A stretch of 54,213 bases of DNA. Source: JAMLIA01 sp039810005. GTDB lineage: Bacteria; Chloroflexota; Chloroflexia; Thermomicrobiales; CFX8. The translations under genes and the position numbers were made by a program. The DNA lies in the NCBI GenBank assembly GCA_039810005.1, contig JBDHWD010000008.1, forward strand, positions 1 through 54,213, in the 5' to 3' direction. Positions 42,297 through 51,565 of this stretch are shown here, in pieces (within the stretch, counting starts at the first letter, position 1; every line of letters begins with the position of its first letter). A model generated the notes under the pieces. The model was not told where the DNA came from. It ran no database searches and worked only from the letters and a program-made list of their open reading frames with translations.

Positions 42297-44264
42297 CTAC
42301 TCCTCGAAGTACCAGTCAGCGATGTCACGCACATCTGGAGTCCACGGCGATGTCTTGTAGCCCTTCAGCTTCTTGTTGGCAGCAATGACATCGGCACGGT
42401 GAACGAGCGGAACGACGACAACCTGGTTGACTACAAGGTCGTTCATGCCCGTGAAGAGCTCGACCTGCTTGGCTTCGTCCAGCTCAGTGAGCGCCTGGGT
42501 GTACATAGTGTTGTAGTCCTCGTTCACCCAGCGATGGATGTTTGTGCCGGCCCACTGGTTCGACTTCTGGGCGAGGTCAACATCCGGGTCAACTGACTTC
42601 CAGCCGGACATGTAGTCGATGGGATACGGGCTTGACGGGCCGTTTGTGTACATCTCGACGTCGGCGTAGAAGTGCGCCGCAGTGTCCGGGTTTCCGGCGT
42701 CTGACGAGAAGTAGACACCGGCGTCGATCGACTTCAGCTCGGTCGGGACGCCGATGGCTTCCCAGCCCTGCTTGATGATCTCCTGTGTCTTCTGGCGCAG
42801 CGGATTAATCGTCGTCTGGTAGAGGATCTTGATCTCCACGCCGTCCTTGGCGCGCGGGCTGCCGGTCCAGCCGGCCTCGTCAAGGGTCGATCCGGCCTTA
42901 TCGAGATCGAACTCGTACGAAGTGTCCTTGGAAGCGAACTTCTCCGGCGCGACGAGGATGTTTGGCGTCGCCTTGCCGGCCGGGCCGTACAGTTCCTCAG
43001 CAACGGAGTCGCGGTCCGACGCCAGCTTCAGCGCCTCGCGGACCTTGTCGTCGGTCATGAACGGATGCGGGCTGCCGGGCTCGGCCTTGGCCCCGTCGAC
43101 CTCAGTGTTTGGATCGGCGAAGTTGAACAGCAGACGCTCGACGTTCGGGCTGGGAGTAAGCACGAGGACGCCGGAATCGCTGCCGTCGGCCATCGGCTCA
43201 AGGACGGATTTCTCAACCTGAAGATTCCAGCCCCAGTCCGTCTCACCTGTCTGAAGTGCTGCACGAGCTGCGGCAGTTGCATCGCCGCCGCCCTTGAGCT
43301 CGACTTTGGAGAAGTACGGCTTGTCGGCCTCCCGGTAGTTCTCGTTAATCTCATACATGCCAACATCGCCGGAGCGGAACTCCGCGATCTTGTACGGGCC
43401 GGTGCCGATCGGGTTGAGGTTGAACTCGGAGTTGCGAGCGGCTTCGCCCATCTGGTCCTGCAGGATGTGCTTCGGCAGCACCTGACCACCGAACCCGGTC
43501 GCGAACGGCGAATACCAGCCCGGAGCAGGGTCCTTGAAGTGCAGCGTTACGGTCAGATCGTCGACCACTTCGACGTCCTTGATCGGAAGGTAGGTCGCGA
43601 TCGTTGTCGTCGCAGCCGCTTCGTCGACGACAAACTCCCAGGTGAACTTGACGTCCTCGGCGGTAAACGGCTCACCGTCTGACCAGACGACGCCTTCCTT
43701 CAGCTTGTAGGTGACGCTGAGTCCGTCTGCAGAAACGCCGCCGTTATCAAGCGATGGCACTTCAGCCGCCAAGACTGGGACGAGGTTGCCTTCGATATCA
43801 ACGTCGATCAGTGGCTCAAGAATCAGCGATGCCGCCGCAGAGTCCTTGGTGCCTTGTGAGAAGTGTGGGTTGAGGATCGTCGGCGCCTGCCAGTAGAGGA
43901 TGCGCAGAAGGTCGGCTTGGCCGCGGCCGTGACCCGGCTCGCCGGTTGAGCCGGTTGAGCCGCCAGATCCGGACGTCGGGCTCGCCGCTTCGCTGCCCGA
44001 TTCCGTGGGGCTGGAAGCAGCACCTGCCTCGGTTGGGCTGGATTCCGCTGGCTTGGTCGCTTCACCTGCGCCAGTGTCGCTCGTTGCTTCTGGTGCGCTG
44101 GTGGCCTCTTCTTCATCGTCGCCACCACAGGCAGCCAGCAATGAAGCAATAACAGGGGCGCTGAGACCGAGGGCCATGCCTCGCTTCAGTACTGAGCGGC
44201 GGTTGAGACGATTGCGGAGGAGTTCGTTACGAAAGTCATCGAGGTCCCCGAGTCGGTTGTCCAT
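42297..44264 (-). CDS. ABC transporter substrate-binding lipoprotein, family 5 (peptide type), copy B
   Basis: This 655-residue protein has the same length and layout as copy A: twin-arginine RRSVLKRG, lipobox LLAAC, acidic Ser/Thr-rich linker and SBP_bac_5 fold. Long stretches are identical, including the first block after the linker and the C-terminus ending in ADWYFEE. Differences cluster in parts of the binding domain (for example NVERLLFNFADPN against GVERILVNFTDPN), suggesting altered ligand choice. The ATG at 44264 has the same GAGGGAGG upstream context as copy A, so the duplication included the ribosome-binding site. Confidence 0.9.
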   Translation of the reverse strand: MDNRLGDLDDFRNELLRNRLNRRSVLKRGMALGLSAPVIASLLAACGGDDEEEATSAPEATSDTGAGEATKPAESSPTEAGAASSPTESGSEAASPTSGSGGSTGSTGEPGHGRGQADLLRILYWQAPTILNPHFSQGTKDSAAASLILEPLIDVDIEGNLVPVLAAEVPSLDNGGVSADGLSVTYKLKEGVVWSDGEPFTAEDVKFTWEFVVDEAAATTTIATYLPIKDVEVVDDLTVTLHFKDPAPGWYSPFATGFGGQVLPKHILQDQMGEAARNSEFNLNPIGTGPYKIAEFRSGDVGMYEINENYREADKPYFSKVELKGGGDATAAARAALQTGETDWGWNLQVEKSVLEPMADGSDSGVLVLTPSPNVERLLFNFADPNTEVDGAKAEPGSPHPFMTDDKVREALKLASDRDSVAEELYGPAGKATPNILVAPEKFASKDTSYEFDLDKAGSTLDEAGWTGSPRAKDGVEIKILYQTTINPLRQKTQEIIKQGWEAIGVPTELKSIDAGVYFSSDAGNPDTAAHFYADVEMYTNGPSSPYPIDYMSGWKSVDPDVDLAQKSNQWAGTNIHRWVNEDYNTMYTQALTELDEAKQVELFTGMNDLVVNQVVVVPLVHRADVIAANKKLKGYKTSPWTPDVRDIADWYFEE

Positions 44265-44676
44265 CCTTGAGAGTCCTCCCTCGTTCATCTTGATGCGAAC
44301 GCCGTGCCATCCATTGAGTACGCAGGCACAGGAAGAGTGAGTGCACTATCACGCACAGTGACAGGTAACTCCCCGTTGCGGCCGAACGATCCGGAATGCG
44401 GGCGCATCCGGTCAGAAAATGGCGACGCTCGACGGGCGCAGAGGATAGGAGCGCTCTCGTCATGTGCAACCCCGAGGTTTGACTGTCCCCCCGGCAGCAA
44501 AGGTGGGGCGTGCACAACGCCAACGGCCTTACGGTCTACAGGACAATTCAGTTGGCCAGGATCCGGCATGAATATATCAAATGGGCAATCGCCGAGACAG
44601 CGAGTCACGCATAGACGCGATCCGTGCTGCTAATCATCAGTACGACGCAGATGCGCCAGTGGATGTGCTGAGCCGG
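44265..44676. other. Intergenic stretch upstream of copy B
   Basis: No gene with a plausible start and ribosome-binding site is seen on either strand. It presumably holds the copy B promoter on the reverse strand, but no clear -35/-10 pair stands out. No repeat or strong hairpin is visible. Confidence 0.4.
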
Positions 44677-45939
44677 TCAGTCTCGAAGCGATGGGTAACG
44701 AATCGCCATCCCGATGAACAGGAGAATAGCCAACGCGCACGCGGCAGCCGTCGCGGCTGGCGCGCCGATTCGGTCCGCCAGAGCGCCGATCGGAAGCTGA
44801 CCCAATGGCAGCATCCCCCAGGTCAGCAGATAGATCGACAGCACGCGTCCGCGCACGGCGTCATCGATGCGTAGTTGCAGCACAGTCTGATTGATAGCGA
44901 GATACGAAGCGCTCACGAGTCCGGCGACGAAGAGCAGCAGCCCGGCGGCGACAGTGATCGACGTGAAGGCAAAGACGATGACAAACGCAGCGAAGGCGAT
45001 CGCACTCCAGACCTGGATGCCGCGGACATATCCCAGGGCTCGCCAGCGCGCTACCGCCAGCGCGCCAAGCACACTGCCCGTGCCGGAGCAAGCCATCAGG
45101 GCACCAAGCCCGGTCGCGCCGAGGTGCATCTCATCGCGGGCGAATACCGGCATGAGGTTGATGTAGGGCATGACGAGAATTGTGACCAGACCGGCCAGCA
45201 GGATCATGCCCTTCAGGAACTCGTCCCGCGCGACTGCCTCGATGCCCTCGGTGACGTTCCGCCAGAGCGACGACGAGCGCACGGCGATGTCCGAGGCCAT
45301 CTTTGGCAGCTGCGCGGTCCAGAGCAGGGCGAGAATCTGCATGGCGGCCGCGACCGCGAACGTGCCAGACACACCGACAATTGCGATCAGCACGCCGGCG
45401 AGGGACGGCCCGACGACGCGCGTCGAGTTCTGGCCGGCGGCGTTGAGCGCCACAGCGTTCACCAGGTCTTCGCGCGCCACGAGGTTGGGGACAATTGCAT
45501 TGCGGGTGGGGAACACGAACGACATGATTGTTCCGTAGACGAACGCCAGAGCAAGAATTGACCACGGACGAATGGCATCGGTAGCAATCATAATCGCGAA
45601 CGCGGACGCTACGACCATAATGCTTGCTTGCGCAATCATCAGAACAGTTCTGCGATCGACGCGGTCAATCACGACGCCGGAGGGTATGGCAAAGATCAGT
45701 AGAGGGATACCGCCGGCAAAGCCGGTGAGCCCGACGAACAACGGCGAGTCGGTCTCCTGGAGCGCAAGCCAGCCGACTGCGATCTGATACATCCAGAATG
45801 CAGAGTTCGTCGCCATTGTGCCGAGGAACAGCAGCCGGAACCCGCGATACGCCGACAGCGAATGGAACATCCCATGCTGCTCGGTCGGCTGCTCAGTTGT
45901 TCGCGTGGCGCTGGCGGTGTTTTCGTCCGTCGTCGCCAT
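44677..45939 (-). CDS. MFS transporter (EntS-like efflux group)
   Basis: The 420-residue protein has about twelve hydrophobic segments and an N-terminal hydrophilic tail of 25 residues rich in Thr and Glu. After the second membrane segment a motif-A-like SGVVIDRVDRRTVLM loop is present, and FVFPTRNAIVPNLV is typical of the EntS/MFS_3 exporter group. It is expected to export a small molecule by proton antiport; the substrate is unknown. GGGGGG lies just before the ATG. Confidence 0.85.
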   Translation of the reverse strand: MATTDENTASATRTTEQPTEQHGMFHSLSAYRGFRLLFLGTMATNSAFWMYQIAVGWLALQETDSPLFVGLTGFAGGIPLLIFAIPSGVVIDRVDRRTVLMIAQASIMVVASAFAIMIATDAIRPWSILALAFVYGTIMSFVFPTRNAIVPNLVAREDLVNAVALNAAGQNSTRVVGPSLAGVLIAIVGVSGTFAVAAAMQILALLWTAQLPKMASDIAVRSSSLWRNVTEGIEAVARDEFLKGMILLAGLVTILVMPYINLMPVFARDEMHLGATGLGALMACSGTGSVLGALAVARWRALGYVRGIQVWSAIAFAAFVIVFAFTSITVAAGLLLFVAGLVSASYLAINQTVLQLRIDDAVRGRVLSIYLLTWGMLPLGQLPIGALADRIGAPAATAAACALAILLFIGMAIRYPSLRD

Positions 45940-46073
45940 CTACCCCCCATCCGGCCCGTGCCGGTTGCCGAGATGGAGCGTAACACGAGTAAATTGCCGT
46001 TGGGTATAGCCAATACGATTTTTGAGACGTCATCGCTCGACAGCAGCCATGCAGCGCCGGCGTGTCGCGGCCG

Positions 46074-47822
46074 TCAGGAGACGACGAGCGTTGGGAACTG
46101 GGCCGCATGCAGCCGCTGATAGACACCTCGCGCCGCGACGAGCTCCTGATGATGTCCCTCTTCGACGATGCCCGATTCGTCGACGACGACGATGCGGTCG
46201 GCGTTCTGGATCGTCGCAAGGCGGTGCGCGATGACGAGCGTCGTCCGACCAGCGGCCAGCTCGCTGAGCGAGGCCTGAATCGCGCGCTCCGTTTCGGAGT
46301 CGAGAGCCGATGTCGCCTCGTCGAGGATCAGGATCGGCGGATTCTTGACGAACATGCGCGCGATGGCGAGGCGTTGCTTCTGTCCGCCAGACAGCTTGAC
46401 GCCACGCTCGCCGATGACCGTATCGAGGCCCTCCGGCATGCTCTCAACGACGGACTCCATGCGGGCGCGACGCACCGCATCCCAGACTTCGGCTTCAGTC
46501 GCATCCAGGCGTCCGTAGATGATGTTGTCGCGAATGGTGCCGGTGAACAGGAAGACATCCTGCTGGACGACGCCAATCTGCTTCCGCAGGGATGCGAGCG
46601 TCAGCGACCGGATGTCGTAGCCGTCGATCGTGACGCGGCCCTCGTCGACTTCATAGAAGCGCGGCAGCAGCGACGCAATCGTCGTCTTGCCGGCACCCGA
46701 CGGGCCCACGAACGCAATCGTCTCACCGGCGCGGATCGACAGGTTGATGTTGTTGAGAACGTTCTTCTCCGGCCCGTAGCCGAAGGTGACGTTCTCGTAG
46801 CGGATGTCGCCGCGCAGGCGATCGACGGCGATCGCGTCTGGCGCATCCTGGATGTCAGGTTCGGTGTCGATCAACTCGGTGTAGCGACGGAACCCGGCCA
46901 GCCCCTTCGGGTAGATCTCGAGCACCGTGTTGATCTTCTCCATTGGGCGGAAGAAGACGCCGACCAGCAGCAGGAAGCTGACGAACTGCCCCTCAGTCAA
47001 GCGGTTGTGCAGGACGAAGTAAGCACCAGCAACCATCACGACGACCTGGGCCAGCCGCATCGATACGTAGCTGAGCGACATGCTGGCGGTCATGATCCGG
47101 TACGCCTCGAGCTTGGTCGAACGATAGCGGCGGTTGGCTTTGGCGAACAGTTCACGCTCGTGATCCTCGTTCGCAAACGCCTGGACGACGCGGATACCAC
47201 CGACGTTGTCCTCAATGCGGGCGTTAAATTCGCCGACGCGCCCGAACAGCGACTTCCAGTTGGACGTCATCTTCGTGCCGTAGCGCACAGTGATCCAGCC
47301 GGTCATCGGGACAATCAGGGCCGCGATAAGGGCCAGCGGCGGATTGACGTAGAGCATCAGCGCGAGCGCGCCGACGAACGTCATCACGGCGATAAACAGG
47401 TCTTCTGGGCCGTGGTGGGCGACCTCGCCGATCTCTTCCAGGTCCTTGGTGATGCGGGCGACCAGGTGGCCAGTCTTCTGATTATCGAAGAATCGGAACG
47501 AGAGCTTCTGCAGATGATCGAAGCTCTTGCGCCGCATCTCGGTCTCGATATTGATGCCCAGCATATGGCCCCAATATCCGACAACGACCATGAGCAGCGC
47601 GTTGACAAGATAGATAGCCATCAGGCCGATCGCAAAGATGACGATCAATCCCCAGTCTTCGCCGGGCAGAAGGCGATCGACAAACGTGCCGACTGCCATC
47701 GGGAAGGCGAGTTCCAGGATGCCGGACAGGACTGCGCAAGTGAAGTCCACGATGAAGAGCTTGCGGTGCGGACGGTAGTAGCCGAAGAACCGCTTCACAA
47801 CGGGCAGTGTCGAAGTGCTCAC
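46074..47822 (-). CDS. ABC transporter, fused membrane and ATP-binding domains (exporter half-transporter)
   Basis: The 582-residue protein has six membrane segments in its first 310 residues and a C-terminal nucleotide-binding domain. That domain carries Walker A GPSGAGKTT, Q-loop VQQDVFLF, signature LSGGQKQR, Walker B ILILDEATSALD and a switch His in VIAHRL. The layout is that of MsbA/MdlB-type type IV exporters, which act as dimers on lipids, drugs or peptides. No partner half-transporter is adjacent, so a homodimer is likely. The start is GTG 47822; an AGAGG lies rather far upstream (14 nt). Confidence 0.9.
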   Translation of the reverse strand: MSTSTLPVVKRFFGYYRPHRKLFIVDFTCAVLSGILELAFPMAVGTFVDRLLPGEDWGLIVIFAIGLMAIYLVNALLMVVVGYWGHMLGINIETEMRRKSFDHLQKLSFRFFDNQKTGHLVARITKDLEEIGEVAHHGPEDLFIAVMTFVGALALMLYVNPPLALIAALIVPMTGWITVRYGTKMTSNWKSLFGRVGEFNARIEDNVGGIRVVQAFANEDHERELFAKANRRYRSTKLEAYRIMTASMSLSYVSMRLAQVVVMVAGAYFVLHNRLTEGQFVSFLLLVGVFFRPMEKINTVLEIYPKGLAGFRRYTELIDTEPDIQDAPDAIAVDRLRGDIRYENVTFGYGPEKNVLNNINLSIRAGETIAFVGPSGAGKTTIASLLPRFYEVDEGRVTIDGYDIRSLTLASLRKQIGVVQQDVFLFTGTIRDNIIYGRLDATEAEVWDAVRRARMESVVESMPEGLDTVIGERGVKLSGGQKQRLAIARMFVKNPPILILDEATSALDSETERAIQASLSELAAGRTTLVIAHRLATIQNADRIVVVDESGIVEEGHHQELVAARGVYQRLHAAQFPTLVVS

Positions 47823-48076
47823 GTGTTTGTGTTTTACCTCTTCAGTTCATGCGATTGCAGGCGCAATTGTACTCGTGATGCTTCCCAGGCGAGGCGCTTG
47901 AAGCGCCGGGCCGCTGCGTCGATCATCAGCAGACGACTCCGTCACGGCCGGGGAGGCAGCACGGATCGACCACAGCGCAGTACTCGTGTTGTCTTGTACG
48001 ACAGTCAGGAACGCAATCATGCCCATGAGTGGCCGGTGAGCTGCGGTAGAGATGCGGAAGCAGCTTGGCGATGCTG

Positions 48077-48106
48077 TTGCCCGAAGAGGCTGGTATGGTC
48101 GATAAT
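48077..48106 (+). promoter_or_regulatory. Promoter of the small Cys-rich protein and phosphatase genes
   Basis: TTGCCC (48077-48082) and GATAAT (48101-48106) are 18 bp apart, in the 316-bp divergent gap after the ABC transporter gene. The rest of that gap (47823-48138) shows no other feature. Confidence 0.5.
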
Positions 48107-48138
48107 CGAGGCAGTGCTGACGGGGCACACACGAAGCG

Positions 48139-48441
48139 ATGGAGGACGGCGACCGGATGAAGGAATTGTTGCGCTGGCTTCGCGGGTCGACACTCGACGA
48201 CGAAGACGAGTCGGTGCCGGAATGCCCGGATCACGGTGTCGAGATGGATCTCTTCAAGTATGTCGGCAAGCCCGCTCGATTCTCCGGCCAGGCCACGCAG
48301 ACGTACACGCTGATTTACCGTTGCCCCGTCCCCGGCTGCGACCGTATCGCCGAACGTGAACGCGTTCGCTATCAGATTCCTGTGCGCGGCGAGCAGACGA
48401 GGCGACCAGCCTGGTTGAAGAATGACCGGACTCGCGTCTGA
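48139..48441 (+). CDS. Small Cys-rich protein, putative zinc ribbon
   Basis: The 100-residue protein has ECPDHGVEM near residue 28 and YRCPVPGCDRIAERE near residue 60, giving three Cys and a His that could bind zinc. Its basic C-terminus (RPAWLKNDRTRV) overlaps an ATG (48422) that looks like the natural start of the next gene. ATG 48157 is an alternative start, with GGAGG upstream. The function is unknown. Confidence 0.55.
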   Translation: MEDGDRMKELLRWLRGSTLDDEDESVPECPDHGVEMDLFKYVGKPARFSGQATQTYTLIYRCPVPGCDRIAERERVRYQIPVRGEQTRRPAWLKNDRTRV

Positions 48442-49709
48442 TCGGTAGTCTCTACATCCCGCCCGCCTCAGCCAATCTTCGTGACTGGTTTATTCGACAG
48501 ACCTCCTGGTCTACGGCCGTACTACCCGCTTACGACGGTGGCTCGGTCGCCAATCTGCCAGTTTCAATCCTGAGCGCGTTCGCCGGCGACGCCGACCACG
48601 ATGAGCTGCTCCCAGCACTCTCGGATCGCAACCTGCCCGCCTCACTGCTTGAGGGCGCGCGCGCTGTCGTCCTGATCGTTATTGATGGGTATAGCGCAGA
48701 AGCCGCGCGTCGCGATGATGCATTGTCCACGACAGTCCCACCCGCGTTCAGTGGCGCTCTGACCTCGGTATTTCCGTCAACGACAGCCGCCGCGCTCACG
48801 TCGCTGCAGTACGGGCTGGCACCCGGAGCGCACGGGATGGCGGGCTACACAATCTTCCTGCCGACCGCCGGTCGACTCGTCAACCTCGTGCGCTTCAAGT
48901 CGGTTGACGGCGGCTCCGTCGATCCGAAATTCCTGAATGCGCGCAACATGGTGCCGCAGCCTTCGATCTACGATCGGGTGCGTTCCGCAGGCATCGACAC
49001 GGTCGTTGTCTCGCATCAGGAGTACGCCGATAGCCCATTGACCACGATTCACTCCGGCGACACGCGCTATCTCGGGCACCGGACTGCTGCCGAGTTCGCG
49101 ACGCTCCTGCGTTTCGCGACGGTCCAGCCTGGGCGGCGATTTGTCTTTGGCTATTGGGCTGGTGTGGATCTCGTATCGCATGCGTGGGGGCCGACTAGCG
49201 ACACCGCGCGACTCGAAGCTCACCTTGTTCAGCGAGCGTTGATCGAGGGATTGCTTCGACCGCTGGCCAACGAGGGTGGCGATGTCGTTGTCATCCTGAC
49301 GGCCGATCACGGGCACGCGACGATCGACGCAGATCGTCAGCTGCCGTTGTCAGAGCTGAGTCGCCGTGCCGGTAGCTGGTTGTCGCCCGCGACTGGTGAG
49401 CGCCGGGCGGTCGGCCTGACACCGCAAGCGAGCGGAGAGTCGACGTTGCGTGACGCGACGCAGGGCGAGGGAGCGATTGTGTCGATGGATGAGGCTGTGG
49501 CGCATGGACTCTTCGGACCGCCGCCATATCATCCTGAGCTCAGCCAGCGAGTGGGCCGGTATCTTCTTCTGGCGAAGAACGGCGCGTCGTTTCCCTATCG
49601 CAGCACCAACGGTGAGGATAAGCCGTTCGCGTCGGGTGCGCATGGGTCGCTGTCGCCGGTTGAGATGGTCGTGCCATTGATGGTCTGGCGCTTTGGTTCT
49701 ACCGCGTGA
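48438..49709 (+). CDS. Alkaline phosphatase superfamily protein, start codon missing or shifted
   Basis: About 420 residues are coded in this frame. Metal-site features are VVLIVIDGYSAE, a Thr-rich nucleophile region FPSTTAAALTSLQYG, YWAGVDLVSHAWGP, LTADHGHATID and SGAHGSLSPVEM, typical of phosphodiesterase/phosphonoacetate-hydrolase-like enzymes. The first of these lies before any ATG, GTG or TTG in the frame: the first is TTG 48723, which would remove the N-terminal metal ligand. Upstream the frame is open to a stop at 48423. ATG 48422 in another frame gives eight codons and a TAG; a +1 shift there would join both parts. The 3' end overlaps the convergent ctaA-ctaB gene by 11 nt. Confidence 0.7.
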   Translation: MIGSLYIPPASANLRDWFIRQTSWSTAVLPAYDGGSVANLPVSILSAFAGDADHDELLPALSDRNLPASLLEGARAVVLIVIDGYSAEAARRDDALSTTVPPAFSGALTSVFPSTTAAALTSLQYGLAPGAHGMAGYTIFLPTAGRLVNLVRFKSVDGGSVDPKFLNARNMVPQPSIYDRVRSAGIDTVVVSHQEYADSPLTTIHSGDTRYLGHRTAAEFATLLRFATVQPGRRFVFGYWAGVDLVSHAWGPTSDTARLEAHLVQRALIEGLLRPLANEGGDVVVILTADHGHATIDADRQLPLSELSRRAGSWLSPATGERRAVGLTPQASGESTLRDATQGEGAIVSMDEAVAHGLFGPPPYHPELSQRVGRYLLLAKNGASFPYRSTNGEDKPFASGAHGSLSPVEMVVPLMVWRFGSTA

Positions 49710-51489
49710 TAGCGCGGTCGACAACCATCGCCAGCAGGATCAGCGCCAGATAGTAGTTCGAATACTTGAACAGACGCCAGGCAAGCCGCGACGTACCTTC
49801 AACGTACATACGCGCCGCAAATCCGACAAAAACACCACCAAGAACGACAGCCGAGATTAAATACAGCATGCCAACATAGCCGGCCGGCACGAGGAGCAGC
49901 GTGATGGCGACGAGCTGGATCGCGTAGAGCAGGATCATGCGGCGCGTGTAGTCGTCGCCGTGCGTGACCGGCAGCATCGGCACCGCAGCCCGACCGTAGT
50001 CGCGCGCCTTGAGGAGTGCGAGACTCCAGAAGTGCGGCGGCGTCCAGTAGTAGATCAACGCGAAGAGCAAAAACGCAGTCAGGTTCAGCGAGCCAGTGAC
50101 AGCGGCCCAGCCGACCAGCGGCGGGAATGCGCCGGCAGCACCGCCAATGACAATGTTCTGCGGCGTCGAACGCTTCAGCCAGCGGGTGTAGATGATGACG
50201 TAGAACAGGTTGCCGGCCAGCGCCAGGAGTGCTGCAAGCGGGTTGACGAACAGGGCCAGCACGATCACTGACAGAGCGCTCAATGTCAGGCCGAAGTTTC
50301 GCACCTGATCGCCAGTGAGACGGCCGGTCGGGATCGGACGCTTGCGCGTGCGCGACATAATCACGTCAATGTCGCGGTCGATGTAGCAGTTCAGCGCGCT
50401 TGCGCCGCCTGATGCGAGCGCTCCACCCAGCAAAGTGAGCAGGATGAGCGACGGCGATGGCCAGCCTGCGCCGGCGACCAGCATCGCACCGAGCGTCGTG
50501 ATTAGCAGGAGCAGCATGATGCCTGGCTTCGTCACGCGGAAGTAGTCGCGCAGGACCTCGCGCGTCGTGTGGTCGGTTGTTTCGGCGTGCGTCGTGCCCG
50601 GCGTCGTAAGCAGCGCGACGCGAACGAGCAGCGCCCAGGAAATGCCGGCAACCCCGAAGTGCAGGGTCTCGACAGATGACGCGGCCACACCGGAGGCGCT
50701 CAGTGCGCCGATCGCGATCTCCGCACCGAACACGGCAGCGAAAGCCGTTAGCAGTGGCGCTGCGATTCGATGACGCAGTCCGACGACGAGCATCAGCGCG
50801 AGCAGTACCATCGCGCTCCCGACGAGAGCCTGGTGCGCGACTTGGCCGGAGATCTGGGCTGTTAGCGGTTCTGACATGGAGATGCCGCAGACGGGCCAGC
50901 CCTCGCACGAGGACGAGCCGGTCGTCGCAGCCAGATACGCGCCAGAAACGAGTACGGCAAAGACAGCGCCGATCGTGCCCAGCAGCAGTGGCCGGAACCA
51001 TGTGCCGGCCGTCGCAGCCTGCAGGCGGGTCAGCCCGGCAGATGGAACGAGTGGCTGGACGAGCGCCAGCGCGCAAGCAAGGAGCAGCGCGGTCGCGCCG
51101 AGATGGATGGTGGCGGACCAGACCGCCGCAGTGCCGTTCGCCGGGACGAAGAGCATCGCGATCTGCACGCCAATCAGGATGATTGCAGCCGTGGAGATTG
51201 CGTGCGCCCGCCCATCGGTTCGTAGCGCCCGGCTGACAGCCGCGAGGCCGATGGTAATGAACGCGAGTAATGCTGAAACACCGAGGTGTAGCGCGCCAAC
51301 CGACCCGGCTGAGCGGGTCAGGTAGCTCCAGCCGGAGCAATCACCCCAGGCCAGGCAGACTGCATCAACGCTGGTGCGGTGGATACCCGACACGACGATC
51401 AGGACGAGTGCCAATACCGCCAGCACGGCCGCAAGCCGCGAAAGCTGTAGGCGTGCTTGTGCCTCTGTCACCTCTGGATCCCCCACCAA
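49699..51489 (-). CDS. Fused heme A synthase / protoheme IX farnesyltransferase (CtaA-CtaB)
   Basis: The 596-residue polytopic membrane protein converts heme B to heme O and on to heme A for cytochrome oxidase. The N-terminal half (about 1-305) is CtaA/COX15-like, with eight membrane segments, heme-ligand His in GALHLG, TIHLGA, AHQALVG and LHFGVAG, and two Cys pairs (VCLAWGDC and SSCEGWPVC). The C-terminal half (about 315-596) is a UbiA-type prenyltransferase with the Asp-rich motif NCYIDRDIDVIMSRT, PIPTGRL and TPQNIVIGGAAGAFP. Fusion of the two steps into one chain is known in some Chloroflexota. The DinB-like gene lies 76 bp upstream on the same strand. Confidence 0.92.
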   Translation of the reverse strand: MVGDPEVTEAQARLQLSRLAAVLAVLALVLIVVSGIHRTSVDAVCLAWGDCSGWSYLTRSAGSVGALHLGVSALLAFITIGLAAVSRALRTDGRAHAISTAAIILIGVQIAMLFVPANGTAAVWSATIHLGATALLLACALALVQPLVPSAGLTRLQAATAGTWFRPLLLGTIGAVFAVLVSGAYLAATTGSSSCEGWPVCGISMSEPLTAQISGQVAHQALVGSAMVLLALMLVVGLRHRIAAPLLTAFAAVFGAEIAIGALSASGVAASSVETLHFGVAGISWALLVRVALLTTPGTTHAETTDHTTREVLRDYFRVTKPGIMLLLLITTLGAMLVAGAGWPSPSLILLTLLGGALASGGASALNCYIDRDIDVIMSRTRKRPIPTGRLTGDQVRNFGLTLSALSVIVLALFVNPLAALLALAGNLFYVIIYTRWLKRSTPQNIVIGGAAGAFPPLVGWAAVTGSLNLTAFLLFALIYYWTPPHFWSLALLKARDYGRAAVPMLPVTHGDDYTRRMILLYAIQLVAITLLLVPAGYVGMLYLISAVVLGGVFVGFAARMYVEGTSRLAWRLFKYSNYYLALILLAMVVDRAITR

Positions 51490-51565
51490 CCTGTGAATCT
51501 CAGCATTACCCGCTAATCCGAATGCGAACTGCTGCCCGCACGAGGAACTGCACAGCGCGGGTTAC

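Noticed and set aside
46062..48359. Very long open frame on the + strand opposite the ABC transporter gene
   Set aside because: Its translation is Asp/Arg-rich with no domain or signal, and it is the mirror of a fully conserved ABC exporter. High GC content keeps the opposite strand open.
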